Positions 10,880 through 20,819 of a DNA stretch of 50,922 nucleotides are shown here, in pieces (position 1 is the stretch's first letter; each line of letters opens with the position of its first letter). The DNA is from Carex sylvatica (Eukaryota > Streptophyta > Magnoliopsida > Poales > Cyperaceae). Under the pieces are notes generated by a model, which worked only from the letters and a program-made list of their open reading frames with translations, was not told the origin of the DNA and made no database searches. Made by a program: the position numbers and the translations under genes. The stretch covers positions 1-50,922 of the forward strand of contig CAXKVR010000308.1 in assembly GCA_964058845.1 (NCBI GenBank), in the 5' to 3' direction.

Positions 10880-11490
10880 TTTCAGTAAATCTGGACCATA
10901 AAAAAACAACGATTTCAATAAATCTAAAAAAGTAGTAAAAAGATTCCAAAAAATATAAAATTTGGTCTCCAAACACATTAATATGGAGAACAAGATGAAT
11001 GGTTTGGATCGACCGTTAGGATTTTGAAAAGTCGAGTATTGAGCCATTGCATGGAGACCCTTTATGCTACGCATAGCATGCTAGCATGTTCCTATATATA
11101 TATGAGATGGACTTGGGTGAGCCATGGCTCACCAAGCATTTGTACTCCACGCCGTATTTTTATTTTGAAAGTCCAAACGACCGATCCGAACCGTTAGATG
11201 TGATCTCTATATTGAAAAGTGCTTGGAGACCAAACTTTAAATTTTTTGGAACTTTTTTACTATTTATTAAGTATTTTTAAAAATTACAGTTTTGCTGTGA
11301 ACAGTAAAAAACAGTAAAATTTTCTGGATCATCGCATCAGCAATTTTTAAAAATGCTTAATAAATAGTAAATAAATTCCAAAAAATATAAAATTTGGTCT
11401 CCAAGCACATTTCAATATAAAAAACAAGATAAACAGTCGGATTGGTTGTTTGAATTTTCAAAATGGCTAAAATAGCCCAACTCTATATAT
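10880..11490. mobile_element. Two fold-back MITE copies or halves
   Basis: The core TTCCAAAAAATATAAAATTTGG and TTTTTACTATTTATTAAG is shared with the MITEs at 1814-2189 and 41346-41766. At 10890-11060 only one arm is present. At about 11110-11490 both arms are present around a centre near 11300, with CCGAACCGTTAGATGTGATC on the left arm. Terminal repeats are weak and no target-site duplication was found, so the limits are approximate. The ORFs at 10868-11074 and 11086-11280 are translations of the inverted repeat. Confidence 0.6.
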
Positions 11491-12296
11491 AATCATTAGT
11501 TATCAGATTAATTGGATATTTTGGTTTACAATATCTAGTTATGGTGCCTGAATGTTATAAATCATAACGTTATTCTTATTTTATGAAATTTCACGAAAAC
11601 AAACCTCATTTTTATATTATCTTTTAAATTTTCTATTAACAAAAAAGTCCGCTACATTACAGGTTTTCAGTTGGAGAATTTTTTATTCATAAAAATTATT
11701 AAAAAGTAAGAAAGATATAATAGAGTGCTATATTTGTTATATTTATAGAAATATCGGAGACATTAATTCCAATCTAAAGTATGAATCGAATCAATGATAC
11801 CAATTCAAATAATTTGATTGTTTTACTTCTCCATTCAAAAAATTGGTGTCTTATGCTATAAGTTTGTGGGCCCACCTCTTATTGTTTTATAACTTCCAAC
11901 AAATAGAAAGATAAGAGAGAAGGTAATATGGACCTGTCTCTTGTTTTTAACAAATTTCGAAAGGAGAGAGTATAGAGAAGAAGAGGAGAAACAAAATAAT
12001 TTTTAGATCGATGTCATTGATTCCAATTCAAAATAATTTTTAAATCGATTCGTTGATTCCGATCTAAAATTAGAATTAGAATCAATATCTCAAATCTTTC
12101 TACATTTTATTCCTGATCTTCTACATCAGTAACAGCTATCAGAGCGCTCCGATCAGAATCGCACACCAATCATGAAAATAATCCAACGTTGCAAATCTGT
12201 TCCCTGCAAAGCTCTCCGTCCCTGATTTCTCCACAGGGTCTTTGTCTGAACTCAGACGAGGGTCAGTACCTTTTGATTCACATTAAAATTCATGCA
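11491..12296. other. Intergenic, degenerate short repeats
   Basis: AT-rich sequence. Near 11760-12090 the words GATTCCAATTCAAA and GATCGATGTCATTGATTCC recur in several degenerate forms. No gene was recognised. Confidence 0.4.
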
Positions 12297-12498
12297 CATT
12301 TAATCTGAACGAACTATAAAGCTATTTGTACAAATCATGGTGCAGATCGGACAGTTCTGACTGAACATGGGACCGTCTCCGCTTCTCTATAAAGCTATTC
12401 GAACATTTAATCTGCACGAACTATAAAGCTATTCGTACAAACTATGGTGCAGATCGAACAGTTCTGATTGTACATCGGACCGCCCCTGCTTCTCTATG
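12297..12498. repeat. Tandem duplication, period 106 bp
   Basis: ACATTTAATCTGAACGAACT at 12297 is repeated as ACATTTAATCTGCACGAACT at 12403. Both units go on to GTGCAGATCG, ACAGTTCTGA and CCGC..CTTCTCTAT. The array ends 20 bases before the hAT insertion. Confidence 0.8.
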
Positions 12499-12535
12499 AT
12501 TAAGGGTGTTCATGAGTTCTAGAGGTTTGCTTTTA

Positions 12536-12885
12536 CCCGCCCGGGTCGGACCCGACCCGTACCCGCCCGTGCCCGTTACCCGGGTTACCCGTGTCCGAGC
12601 CCGGGTATGGGTCGGGTAAACGGGTACGGGTAAAAAACGGGTAGGGTACGATTATTTGGTTCAAAACCCGACCAAATCCGGTCCGATTTAAGCCCGACCC
12701 GACCCGACCCGACCCGACCTACCCGACCTGGACCCGGACCCGACCCCGACCCGACCCGTCCTGACCCGACCCGACCCGACATGACCCGACCCGACCCGGA
12801 CCGGACCCGACCCGACATGACCCGACCCGACCCGGACCCGACCCGACCCGACCCGAACCCGATCTGACCCGACCCGACCCGTTGA
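12536..12885. repeat. Left subterminal GC-rich ACCCG array of the hAT element
   Basis: The segment consists largely of CCCGA/CCGGA pentamers in tandem, in sharp contrast to the AT-rich surroundings. Subterminal motif arrays are where hAT transposases bind, so this is probably the left binding region. The overlapping minus-strand ORFs here, rich in Gly, Ser, Arg and Val, are translations of the repeat and not genes. Confidence 0.85.
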
Positions 12886-13439
12886 ATTCAAATTTTTTTG
12901 AATTCAATTCCCGCCGGTTCAACCGGGCCCGGACCGGTCTAATCAAACCCGACCGACCGGACCCACCCGAGTCAACTCAGGCTCAGCCGTGGTTTTTTTT
13001 TTTTTTTTTTTTTCAAATTTTATTCCCTCCCAATATTTTCTTTAAATACCCCATCTTCCTCACCAAAAATTCACACTCTCATTCTCTCATCTCTCATTCT
13101 CTCAATCTCAATTCTCCAATTTAATTATTCACTATTTTTTAATTTATTGTTTAAAAAAATATATAATTGTAAATTTAATTCATTACACAAATCCGCAAAC
13201 GGAATTACAAAGTTCGTCACCTCCCGCAAAATTTTTTCGCGAGATTTAAAGGTAACATTTATTTCATTTTAGATTAATTTATTTTTGTAGAGTACATTTA
13301 GTTTATGCTTGATTTATTGAATATTAAGTAATTAGATTTGTCATTTGTTAGGTTTGTTAAATTTATTAAGTAATTAGATTTGTTAGATTTATTGAATATG
13401 TTAGATTTATTTAGTTTATGTTAGATTTGAATATGTCAA

Positions 13440-15720
13440 ATAATTATATTTGTTTTTAATTTCTGTTTTTGAAATTCTGTTTTTTAATTTCTGTTTTTTA
13501 AATTCTGTTTTTTAATTTCTGTTTTTTAATTTCTGTTTTTTAATTTCTGTTTTTAAATTTTCTGTTTTTTAAAATAGATTAGTTTTATAGATTTGAATAT
13601 GTGAAGTGATTATATTTGTTTTGAATAGGTTAGATTTATTTTTCAAAATTCGGATTTAATTTTAATAGGTTTTTTAAAATAGGTTAGTTTTATAGATTTG
13701 AATATGTGGAGTGATTATATTTGTTTTGAATAGATTAGATTTATTTTTCAAAATTCGAATTTATTTTTAATAGGTCTTTTAAAATAGGTTAGTTTAATTT
13801 CTGTTTTTTATTTTCTGTTTTTTATTTTCTGTTTTTTTATTTCTGTTTTTTAATTTTCTGTTTTTTAAAATAGGTTAGTTTTATAGATTTGAATATGTGG
13901 AGTGATTATATTTATTTTGAATAGGATAGATTTATTTTTCATAGATCTTTTAAAATAGGTTAGTTTAATTTCTGTTTTTTAAATTCTGTTTTTTAATTTC
14001 TGTTTTTTAATTTCTGTTTTTTAATTTCTGTTTTTAAATTTTCTGTTTTTTAAAATAGATTAGTTTTATAGATTTGAATATGTGAAGTGATTATATTTAT
14101 TTTGAATAGGTTAGATTTATTTTTCATAGATCTTTTAAAATAGGTTAGTTTAATTTCTGTTTTTTAAATTCTGTTTTTTAATTTCTGTTTTTTAATTTCT
14201 GTTTTTTAATTTCTGTTTTTAAATTTTCTGTTTTTTAAAATAGATTAGTTTTATAGATTTGAATATGTGAAGTGATTATATTTATTTTGAATAGGTTAGA
14301 TTTATTTTTCATAGATCTTTTAAAATAGGTTAGTTTAAATTCTGTTTTTTAAATTCTGTTTTTTAATTTCTGTTTTTTAATTTCTGTTTTTAAATTTTCT
14401 GTTTTTTAAAATAGATTAGTTTTATAGATTTGAATATGTGAAGTGATTATATTTATTTTGAATAGGTTAGATTTATTTTTCATAGATCTTTTAAAATAGG
14501 TTAGTTTAATTTCTGTTTTTTAAATTCTGTTTTTTAATTTCTGTTTTTTAATTTCTGTTTTTAAATTTCTGTTTTTAAATTTTCTGTTTTTTAAAATATA
14601 TTAGTTTTATAGATTTGAATATGTGAAGTGATTATATTTATTTTGAATAGGTTAGATTTATTTTTCATAGATCTTTTAAAATAGGTTAGTTTAATTTCTG
14701 TTTTTTAAATTCTGTTTTTTAATTTCTGTTTTTTAATTTCTGTTTTTTAATTTCTGTTTTTAAATTTTCTGTTTTTTAAAATAGATTAGTTTTATAGATT
14801 TGAATATGTGAAGTGATTATATTTATTTTGAATAGGTTAGATTTATTTTTCATAGATCTTTTAAAATAGGTTAGTTTAATTTCTGTTTTTTAAATTCTGT
14901 TTTTTAATTTCTGTTTTTTAATTTCTGTTTTTTAATTTCTGTTTTTAAATTTTCTGTTTTTTAAAATAGATTAGTTTTATAGATTTGAATATGTGGAGTG
15001 ATTATATTTGTTTTGAATAGGTTAGATTTATTTTTCATAGATCTTTTAAAATAGGTTAGTTTAATTTCTGTTTTTTAAATTCTGTTTTTTAATTTCTGTT
15101 TTTTAATTTCTGTTTTTTAATTTCAGTTTTTAAATTTTCTGTTTTTTAAAATAGATTAGTTTTATAGATTTGAATATGTGGAGTGATTATATTTGTTTTG
15201 AATAGATTAGATTTATTTTTCAAAATTCGGATTTAATTTTAATAGGTTTTTTAAAATAGGTTAGTTTTATAGATTTGAATATGTGGAGTGATTATATTTG
15301 TTTTGAATAGATTAGATTTATTTTTCAAAATTCGAATTTATTTTTAATAGGTCTTTTAAAATAGGTTAGTTTAATTTCTGTTTTTTATTTTCTGTTTTTT
15401 TATTTCTGTTTTTTTATTTCTGTTTTTTATTTCTGTTTTTTTATTTCTGTTTTTTAATTTCTGTTTTTTATTTTCTGTTTTTTATTTCTGTTTTTTATTT
15501 CTGTTTTTTATTTCTGTTTTTTATTTCTGTTTTTTTATTTCTGTTTTTTAATTTCAGTTTTTTATTTTCTGTTTTTTTATTTCTGTTTTTTTATTTCTGT
15601 TTTTTATTTCTGTTTTTTTATTTCTGTTTTTTAATTTCTGTTTTTTATTTTCTGTTTTTTATTTCTGTTTTTTTATTTCTGTTTTTTTATTTCTGTTTTT
15701 TATTTCTGTTTTTTAATTTT
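13440..15720. repeat. Two-level T-rich tandem array in the hAT 5' region
   Basis: The basic unit is TTTCTGTTTTTTAA (about 14 bp). These units are grouped into a higher-order repeat carrying ATTTGAATATGTG, seen at 13591, 13696, 13887, 14082, 14257, 14428, 14613, 14798, 14983, 15168 and 15273. The spacings are 105, 191, 195, 175, 171, 185, 185, 185, 185 and 105. After 15370 only the simple unit remains. The array lies between the left subterminal region and the transposase start. A promoter or untranslated leader could lie within it, but none is recognisable. Confidence 0.9.
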
Positions 15721-15823
15721 CAATGTATGTTAGAATTATTTTTAATAGGTGAAATAATAAGGTTACATATTTTTTTTAATATGTCAAGTAATTTACATTT
15801 ATTATTTTGAATAGGTTTAATAA

Positions 15824-18354
15824 ATGTCATCTCATCGTGATTCCGTGGAAGAGGACATCGCGAGATTTTCGGCCGATCTTTTTGGCCCGTCAATACCAAA
15901 TTATCCACAAAGTTCCTCCCAAATTGCACCACCTAATCATCCACAAAATTTTCCACCAAATTATCAAAGAAAGGACCAAATACTAGATTTGAATTATCAA
16001 CAACCCTCACAAATGAATGCACCGTATTATACTTCAAACGATCCAAATGTATACATTCCACAAGAAACACTTCAACCGACACCACAGTATACATATGGAG
16101 GTATTGGCTCTTCTTCTGTAGCATCCAGTCAGTTCACTGACACTGCTCCTGTAGGAGGTACACCTTCGACAGGTGAACCTGAAATTCAAGAAGAAGTTGT
16201 CCCTCCTTCGACAAGTGATCCGCCGCAAAAACCAGCAGGAAAGAAGACTAAAAGACCTCCCCCCGAATACAATCAACCGTGGGCGAAATTTTACAAAATT
16301 ACCAGAGGGAGTAACAATTGTATGGCTTTTGGACAATGTAAGGTAAAAACTTGCCGAAAAACTTTTGAGTATAAACAAAGTGGTGGTTTGAGTACTTTTA
16401 AGAGACATGCCGAGTCGCACGAAAAAAAGGGTGAGTTTCCATCTGAAAATTCTGAACCGGGACAAATCCAAACCCTTATAAACGCGGATGGTACCAGAAC
16501 AAATCCAAAATTCGATGAATCAAAAATGCTTAGTGAATTGGCCCGGTACATTACCCATAAAGAACAACCAATAAGTATGGGTGGTTGCACGAGTTTTGCC
16601 CGGTTATGCATTCGGGGGTTAGGTCAACCAATGTACAAGAGGATCCATCATAGAAAAATGGTTGGTGAAATAAAAAACCAGTTTACCTCCACCAAAAACG
16701 ACCTTAAAGCTCTATTTGCATACCAAAATAATAAGGTGTCAATTACCTCCGACATATGGACTGCCGGTAAACATGGCCTTGGGTACTCTTGTATTACCGG
16801 CCATTGGATCGATGATCATTGGGTATTACAAAAAAGAATATTAAGTTTTCGAGTTTTGGATTCCCCCCACACTGCAACTGTAATTTTCAAATCCATTATT
16901 GAGGTTTTAGAAGAGTATAACCTTAAGAGGAATTTTGGTAACAAGGTTTTTTCTATATCCTTCGATAATGCTAGCAACAACATTGCTTCCATTGAGATTT
17001 TTAAACGGTCACTAAACCCGATAATGAATGGTGAAATGTTTCACCAAAAGTGTGCTTGCCACGTTCTTAACCTTGTCGTGAAGGCGGGTCTAAAAACAGA
17101 AGCCGTAAAACTATTGATAATTAAATTTAAGAATGCCCTCAACCACATTGTTTCAAACCAAGAAAGAAAACAACAGTTTGCTGCATTATGCGTCACCTAT
17201 AGATTGAGTAAGTTGAAGGTACCTTGGGATATAGATACCCGTTGGAACTCAACATATAGGTTGTTGAACCGATGCCTTCCCTACAAAGCTGTCATAGGTG
17301 AGTTTTTGAGAAGCTCCAACCCCGAGGCATTGCAATTCGAACTCATTGACGAAGAATGGGATAAACTGCAAAGGCTTAGCAAATTCCTTGGAATCTTTTT
17401 TACTGCAACAGTTCAACTATCATGCTCGTACTCACCGACGTCGTTTGAGTTGCTGAGACATCTCTATGAAATCTCCAAGGTGTATTGCGAATTAGAACAA
17501 TCTGAAATCTATAATGCATCTCTCACGCCAATTGTAGATGCCATGAAACAAAAATTCCTAAAATATTGGGAAGATGTACCTCTCCTAGCCATTATCGCAA
17601 ACTGCCTCCACCCGGCATACAAGAAGTTTTACACAATCAAAGTAGTTGAGAGGTACAAACAGAATTTACATTTAGACTCAACCGGAGTGGAGGCTTACGT
17701 GAATTCAAAGTTCGATGAGATGTTTAACATATACCACTCAAGAATGAGTGACAACCGAAACCCAGCTTCGTCCCGTCCGGCCCCTAGGTATGAATATAAA
17801 TATACATGTGTTTTCAATCTTTATTATTTATAATATCTACATTATTTGTCCACTAATTTTTTTAATTGTTAAATAGTTCCACTACTAGGAGCACTAGCAG
17901 TGGTGGATTATTAGCAGATTTTCAGTCGGAGAGCCAACCGCACACATCCGCAAACGAGTTATTGGGGTATATATCGATGATCAATGAAAGTGAAGAAGGA
18001 CTTGACGTGATGGCATGGTGGAGGAGGCATCAAAGTTCCTTGCCAACGCTGGCTATGATGGCCCGCGATGTATTTGCTGTGCCCGTATCAACCGTCCCTT
18101 CTGAAAGTTGTTTCAGTTCGGCGAACAGGATCCTCTCCGATAAACGAAGTAAGTTGGGTGCACATGTTTTTGAGAGACTTGTGTGCTTGAAGGATTGGAT
18201 TGCTGCTGAAGAGCGTACGCAACATGTGCCTCAACAACCATCATCATCTGAAGCCGACACTGAAGAAAGCGGTACCGAGGCGCGACGTGAGGCTAATTCT
18301 GATTCTGACGGTGCCGAAGAGAGCGAACAATGGTATATGAATCCAAACTACTAA
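15824..18354 (+). CDS. hAT transposase, BED zinc finger type (2 exons, 813 aa)
   Basis: Exons 15824-17787 and 17877-18354 are joined by an 89-bp GT-AG intron. Exon lengths of 1964 and 478 nt give 813 codons plus a stop with no break. The protein has a Pro/Gln-rich, probably disordered N-terminus (1-145), a BED-type zinc finger (C172, C177, H195, H199), an RNase-H-like catalytic core with candidate acidic residues D310 (SDIWT), D381 (FDNASNN) and E731 (PSESCFSS), the CACHVLNLVV block typical of plant hAT proteins, and a C-terminal hAT dimerisation region (AWWRRHQSSLPTLAMMARD, then LVCLKDW). It would cut and paste DNA in the nucleus by binding the element's ends. The start ATG follows directly after the repeat array and no upstream in-frame ATG is apparent. 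Without splicing, exon 1 would end at TAA after 669 aa and lose the dimerisation domain. The call is firm, and activity is plausible but untested. Confidence 0.93.
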
Positions 18355-18985
18355 ATAGGTAGTGTCGGTATAAATTTCTAACATCTTTTAATCTTTATGG
18401 TTATTTTTTAAATTATAAATTTCTAAACATTTCAATTAGTTTTTAAGTTATCTATTTTAAAGAAGAATTACTAACAAAAAAAAAGTTAGAACTCCGCCTA
18501 TGTTATTTTACATAGCCGGTCCCAAGCCCGGAATTAAGGAGGAGGGTAACTTTTATTTTTTAATCTATTATTTTAAAATTATTCATAATTATTTTTAAAG
18601 TAATTGATTTAAGAAATTTTTTATTTTTATTTTATTCTTTTAAAGTAAAAGATTTAATTATATTTTTGATTTATATTTTATGTAACCTATTAAAAATAAA
18701 TGAACGTTTATAAAATATATTATAGATATAAATAAATTATGAAACTATATAATTAGAATGAAAATTTGAAAATAAAATAAAATGACTGGTGTAATTGTGT
18801 AAAGAAATAAATAAATACATTTGTATTTAGCCGAATAAATATACAAATTTTCGCATGAATATTTTTTATATATAAGTTACAAATTTTATTTATTTATATA
18901 CACTATTTGATATTTAACTATTTTAATTTTAAAAGTCGAATTATAAACACATAATAATATTCGTACAACACCGTAAAAAAATACC
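18355..18985 (+). other. 3' untranslated/AT-rich part of the hAT element
   Basis: AT-rich sequence follows the transposase stop. A GC-containing island at about 18512-18548 includes GCCGGTCCCAAGCCCGGA and then AAGGAGGAGGG, a wording I associate with repeated plant sequences but cannot assign. No second gene is visible in the element. Confidence 0.4.
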
Positions 18986-19232
18986 GTAAAAAAAAAGAAA
19001 AAAAAAACAGAAAAAAAACAGAAAAAAAAACAGAAAAAAAACAGAAAAAAAAACAGAAAAAAAAAACAGAAAAAAAAAACAGAAAAAAAAACCAGAAAAA
19101 TAAAACAGAAAACTAAACATAAAAAAAAGAAAAAAAAACCGAAAAAAAAGGACAAAAAAAACCGAAAAAAAAACAGACAAAAAACCCAGAGAAAAACAGA
19201 AAAAAAAAAAACAGGAAAAAAAAAAAAAAAAA
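18985..19232. repeat. Right A-rich (ACAGAAAAAA) array of the hAT element
   Basis: Units of ACAGAAAAAAA (10-12 bp) repeat about 15-20 times. The unit is the reverse complement of the TTTTTTCTGT unit in the left array, so the element carries the same low-complexity motif inverted at its two ends. The minus-strand ORFs rich in Phe here are repeat translations. Confidence 0.85.
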
Positions 19233-19236
19233 AAAA

Positions 19237-19460
19237 CCGGACCGGACCGGGTACCCGACCCGGACCGGGTACCATACCCGGACCGCCCTACCCGTGCCGG
19301 GTACCACGGGCACGGGTAAAAATCGGGTCGGGTACGGTTTTTGAAAATTATACCCGAGTATACCCGCCCCGAGATACCCGTTTACCCGACCTACCCGTAC
19401 CCGACCAAACCCGTGGCCCGACCCCGGGTAAACCCGGTCCGCCCGGACCCGGTCCGAGAG
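19237..19460. repeat. Right subterminal GC-rich array of the hAT element
   Basis: GTACCCGACCCGGACCGGGTACC-type motifs on both strands form a GC-rich block just inside the right terminus, the counterpart of 12536-12885. It probably contains transposase binding sites. The block differs from the left one in carrying many self-complementary GGTACC and CCGGACCGG words. Confidence 0.8.
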
Positions 19461-19478
19461 CACAGCCCTAATGAGTTC

Positions 19479-19680
19479 AATTCGGTTTGGTTAAAACCAA
19501 AATAAATTAGGCAAACCAATTTTTTTTTTTTTTTTAAAATAGAACCGAAGCGATCAAATTAAAATTATCAATCGATTAAAACCGAACCAAAGTAAATTTC
19601 GATTTGTTCAGTTTACAATTTATTACTAAAAATCATTGATAATTTAAATTACCAATTTATCAAGTACAACATCACTGGTT
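19479..19680. mobile_element. Older repeat that received the hAT insertion
   Basis: Sequence rich in GGTTTGGTT, AAACCGAACC and AATCGATTAAAACCG follows the right duplication. Its left end (AAGGGTGTTC at 12503-12511) lies on the other side of the hAT element. GGGTGTTCA followed by TTCGGTTTGGTT is typical of small dispersed plant repeats. The far boundary is not defined. Confidence 0.5.
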
Positions 19681-20178
19681 TCTTCCTTATTTAAAAAAAT
19701 GAGTTGGTAAATGCTGACAAATTTTGTACCGAAACAAAAAACTCTCTGCTTACAATAGCTTGAACATCTAAAAAACTAGACCTAAAAACTACATCGACCA
19801 TAGCCACAAGAACTATCCATTACTCATTGAAAATCATCCGGAGATTTTTATTAATACCCTTAAAAAAAAAAGATTTTTACAAATTTGCTCCCGACTTTGT
19901 TTATTTTTTGTTTTTAAATGCCCCGACCGTCAGCCCATGGGGCGGCCCATATTCAGACCTGACCGTCCGCCCATGGGGCGGTTCTCTATGTATAGCTGAC
20001 CGCCCCCTATAAGGGTAGTTCACTGTGGATGCCTATAAATTCAGTTTTTTCTCTCCTGCCCACTCCAAACTCATTCTAAATCCACTTCAAAGGCAGAGAG
20101 AAAGAGAAAGAACGAGATTTTTTGGGTGATTTCGGATGATTTTCTAATTAGTCATTGATTACTGTAGCAATATTCTAT
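19681..20178 (+). promoter_or_regulatory. LTR-like promoter fragment
   Basis: Two GC-rich units, GACCGTCAGCCCATGGGGCGG and GACCGTCCGCCCATGGGGCGG, occur near 19924 and 19960. They precede a TATA-like CTATAAATTC at about 20031 and a CT-rich start region. The order of GC repeats, TATA box and CT-rich leader looks like the U3/R part of an LTR. It is cut by the LTR that starts at 20179. No partner is seen. Confidence 0.35.
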
Positions 20179-20565
20179 TGATAAGCATAAATTATATACA
20201 CATTCGATCTAGATTTTAGCATGAAACAACACCAAATATAATGTATTTTAAATAAAAAGTGATTAGAATACACATAGAATCAAGTTACTGCGTTTGTTTT
20301 GCTTTAGACTGCAGGAAAAGATGAAAAATGAAGAAAAATGCTCCTAGTGCGGGAGCAGTCAATCCAGTGCGGACGCACTCAGCACTTAGCCAAATTTCCA
20401 GCATCTCAGCACTATAGAAGAAAAAGTCCGAGCGTAATGCGTCCGCATTCAATACTTAGCCGATTTTTGAAAGATTCAGATTTTTCAGAATTCAAAGCCA
20501 GTGCGGATCAGACCACCCACACTCACAACTAGTGCAGACGCACTAGACTCGCAGACAGCCATTAT
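20179..20565 (+). repeat. 5' LTR, truncated (U3 portion)
   Basis: About 390 bp match 27250-27735, including ATTTTAGCATGAAACAAC and AATCAAGTTACTG. Similarity is lost after GCAGACAGCCA near 20565, where the sequence passes into a short spacer leading to pol. The TATA, U5 and primer-binding site expected in a full LTR are absent, so a deletion removed them together with gag. Confidence 0.8.
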
Positions 20566-20819
20566 AGCAGCCTAGATGGAGGAGGAGATGGTTATTGAAC
20601 AACCTGACCAAGACCTAGAAGAAATCGGCTCAGAAAACGGGGAATTTGATGAAATTTACCCTGAGTGTGGATCCGACCACCCACACTCAGCATGATGAAG
20701 TCGCAGACTCAAATGTCCGAGCCTAGTGCGTCTACACTGAACATCCAGTGCGGCCCATCCACCCGCATTCGCCAGATTTTGCGCAGATTTTCAATGTTTC
20801 TACCAATTCCAATGCACAG

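Larger units (their letters stand above)
12520..19470 (+). mobile_element. Full-length hAT transposon, apparently autonomous (6951 bp)
   Basis: The element is bounded by a perfect 8-bp target-site duplication ATGAGTTC at 12512-12519 and 19471-19478. Its ends are short imperfect inverted repeats: TAGAGGTTTGCTTT on the left and, inverted, TAGGGCTGTGCTCT on the right (10 of 14 match). Eight-base duplications and TAGGG-like ends are typical of the Ac/Tam3 (hAT) superfamily. Inside are a GC-rich subterminal array, a 2.3-kb T-rich higher-order array, an intact two-exon transposase gene, an A-rich array and a second GC-rich subterminal array. Removing the element and one duplication rebuilds a continuous repeat end, TTC-ATGAGTTC-AATTCGG, so it landed inside an older element. 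Confidence 0.93.

Noticed and set aside
12585..12946. Overlapping minus-strand ORFs rich in Gly, Ser, Arg and Val
   Set aside because: They are translations of the ACCCG array in three frames, with no domain or splice context.
13440..15720. CRISPR-like regular repeats
   Set aside because: There are no unique spacers. The intervening DNA is also repeated, and the genome is a plant nucleus.
18886..19463. Phe-rich minus-strand ORFs
   Set aside because: Translation of the ACAGAAAAAA array at the right end of the hAT element.
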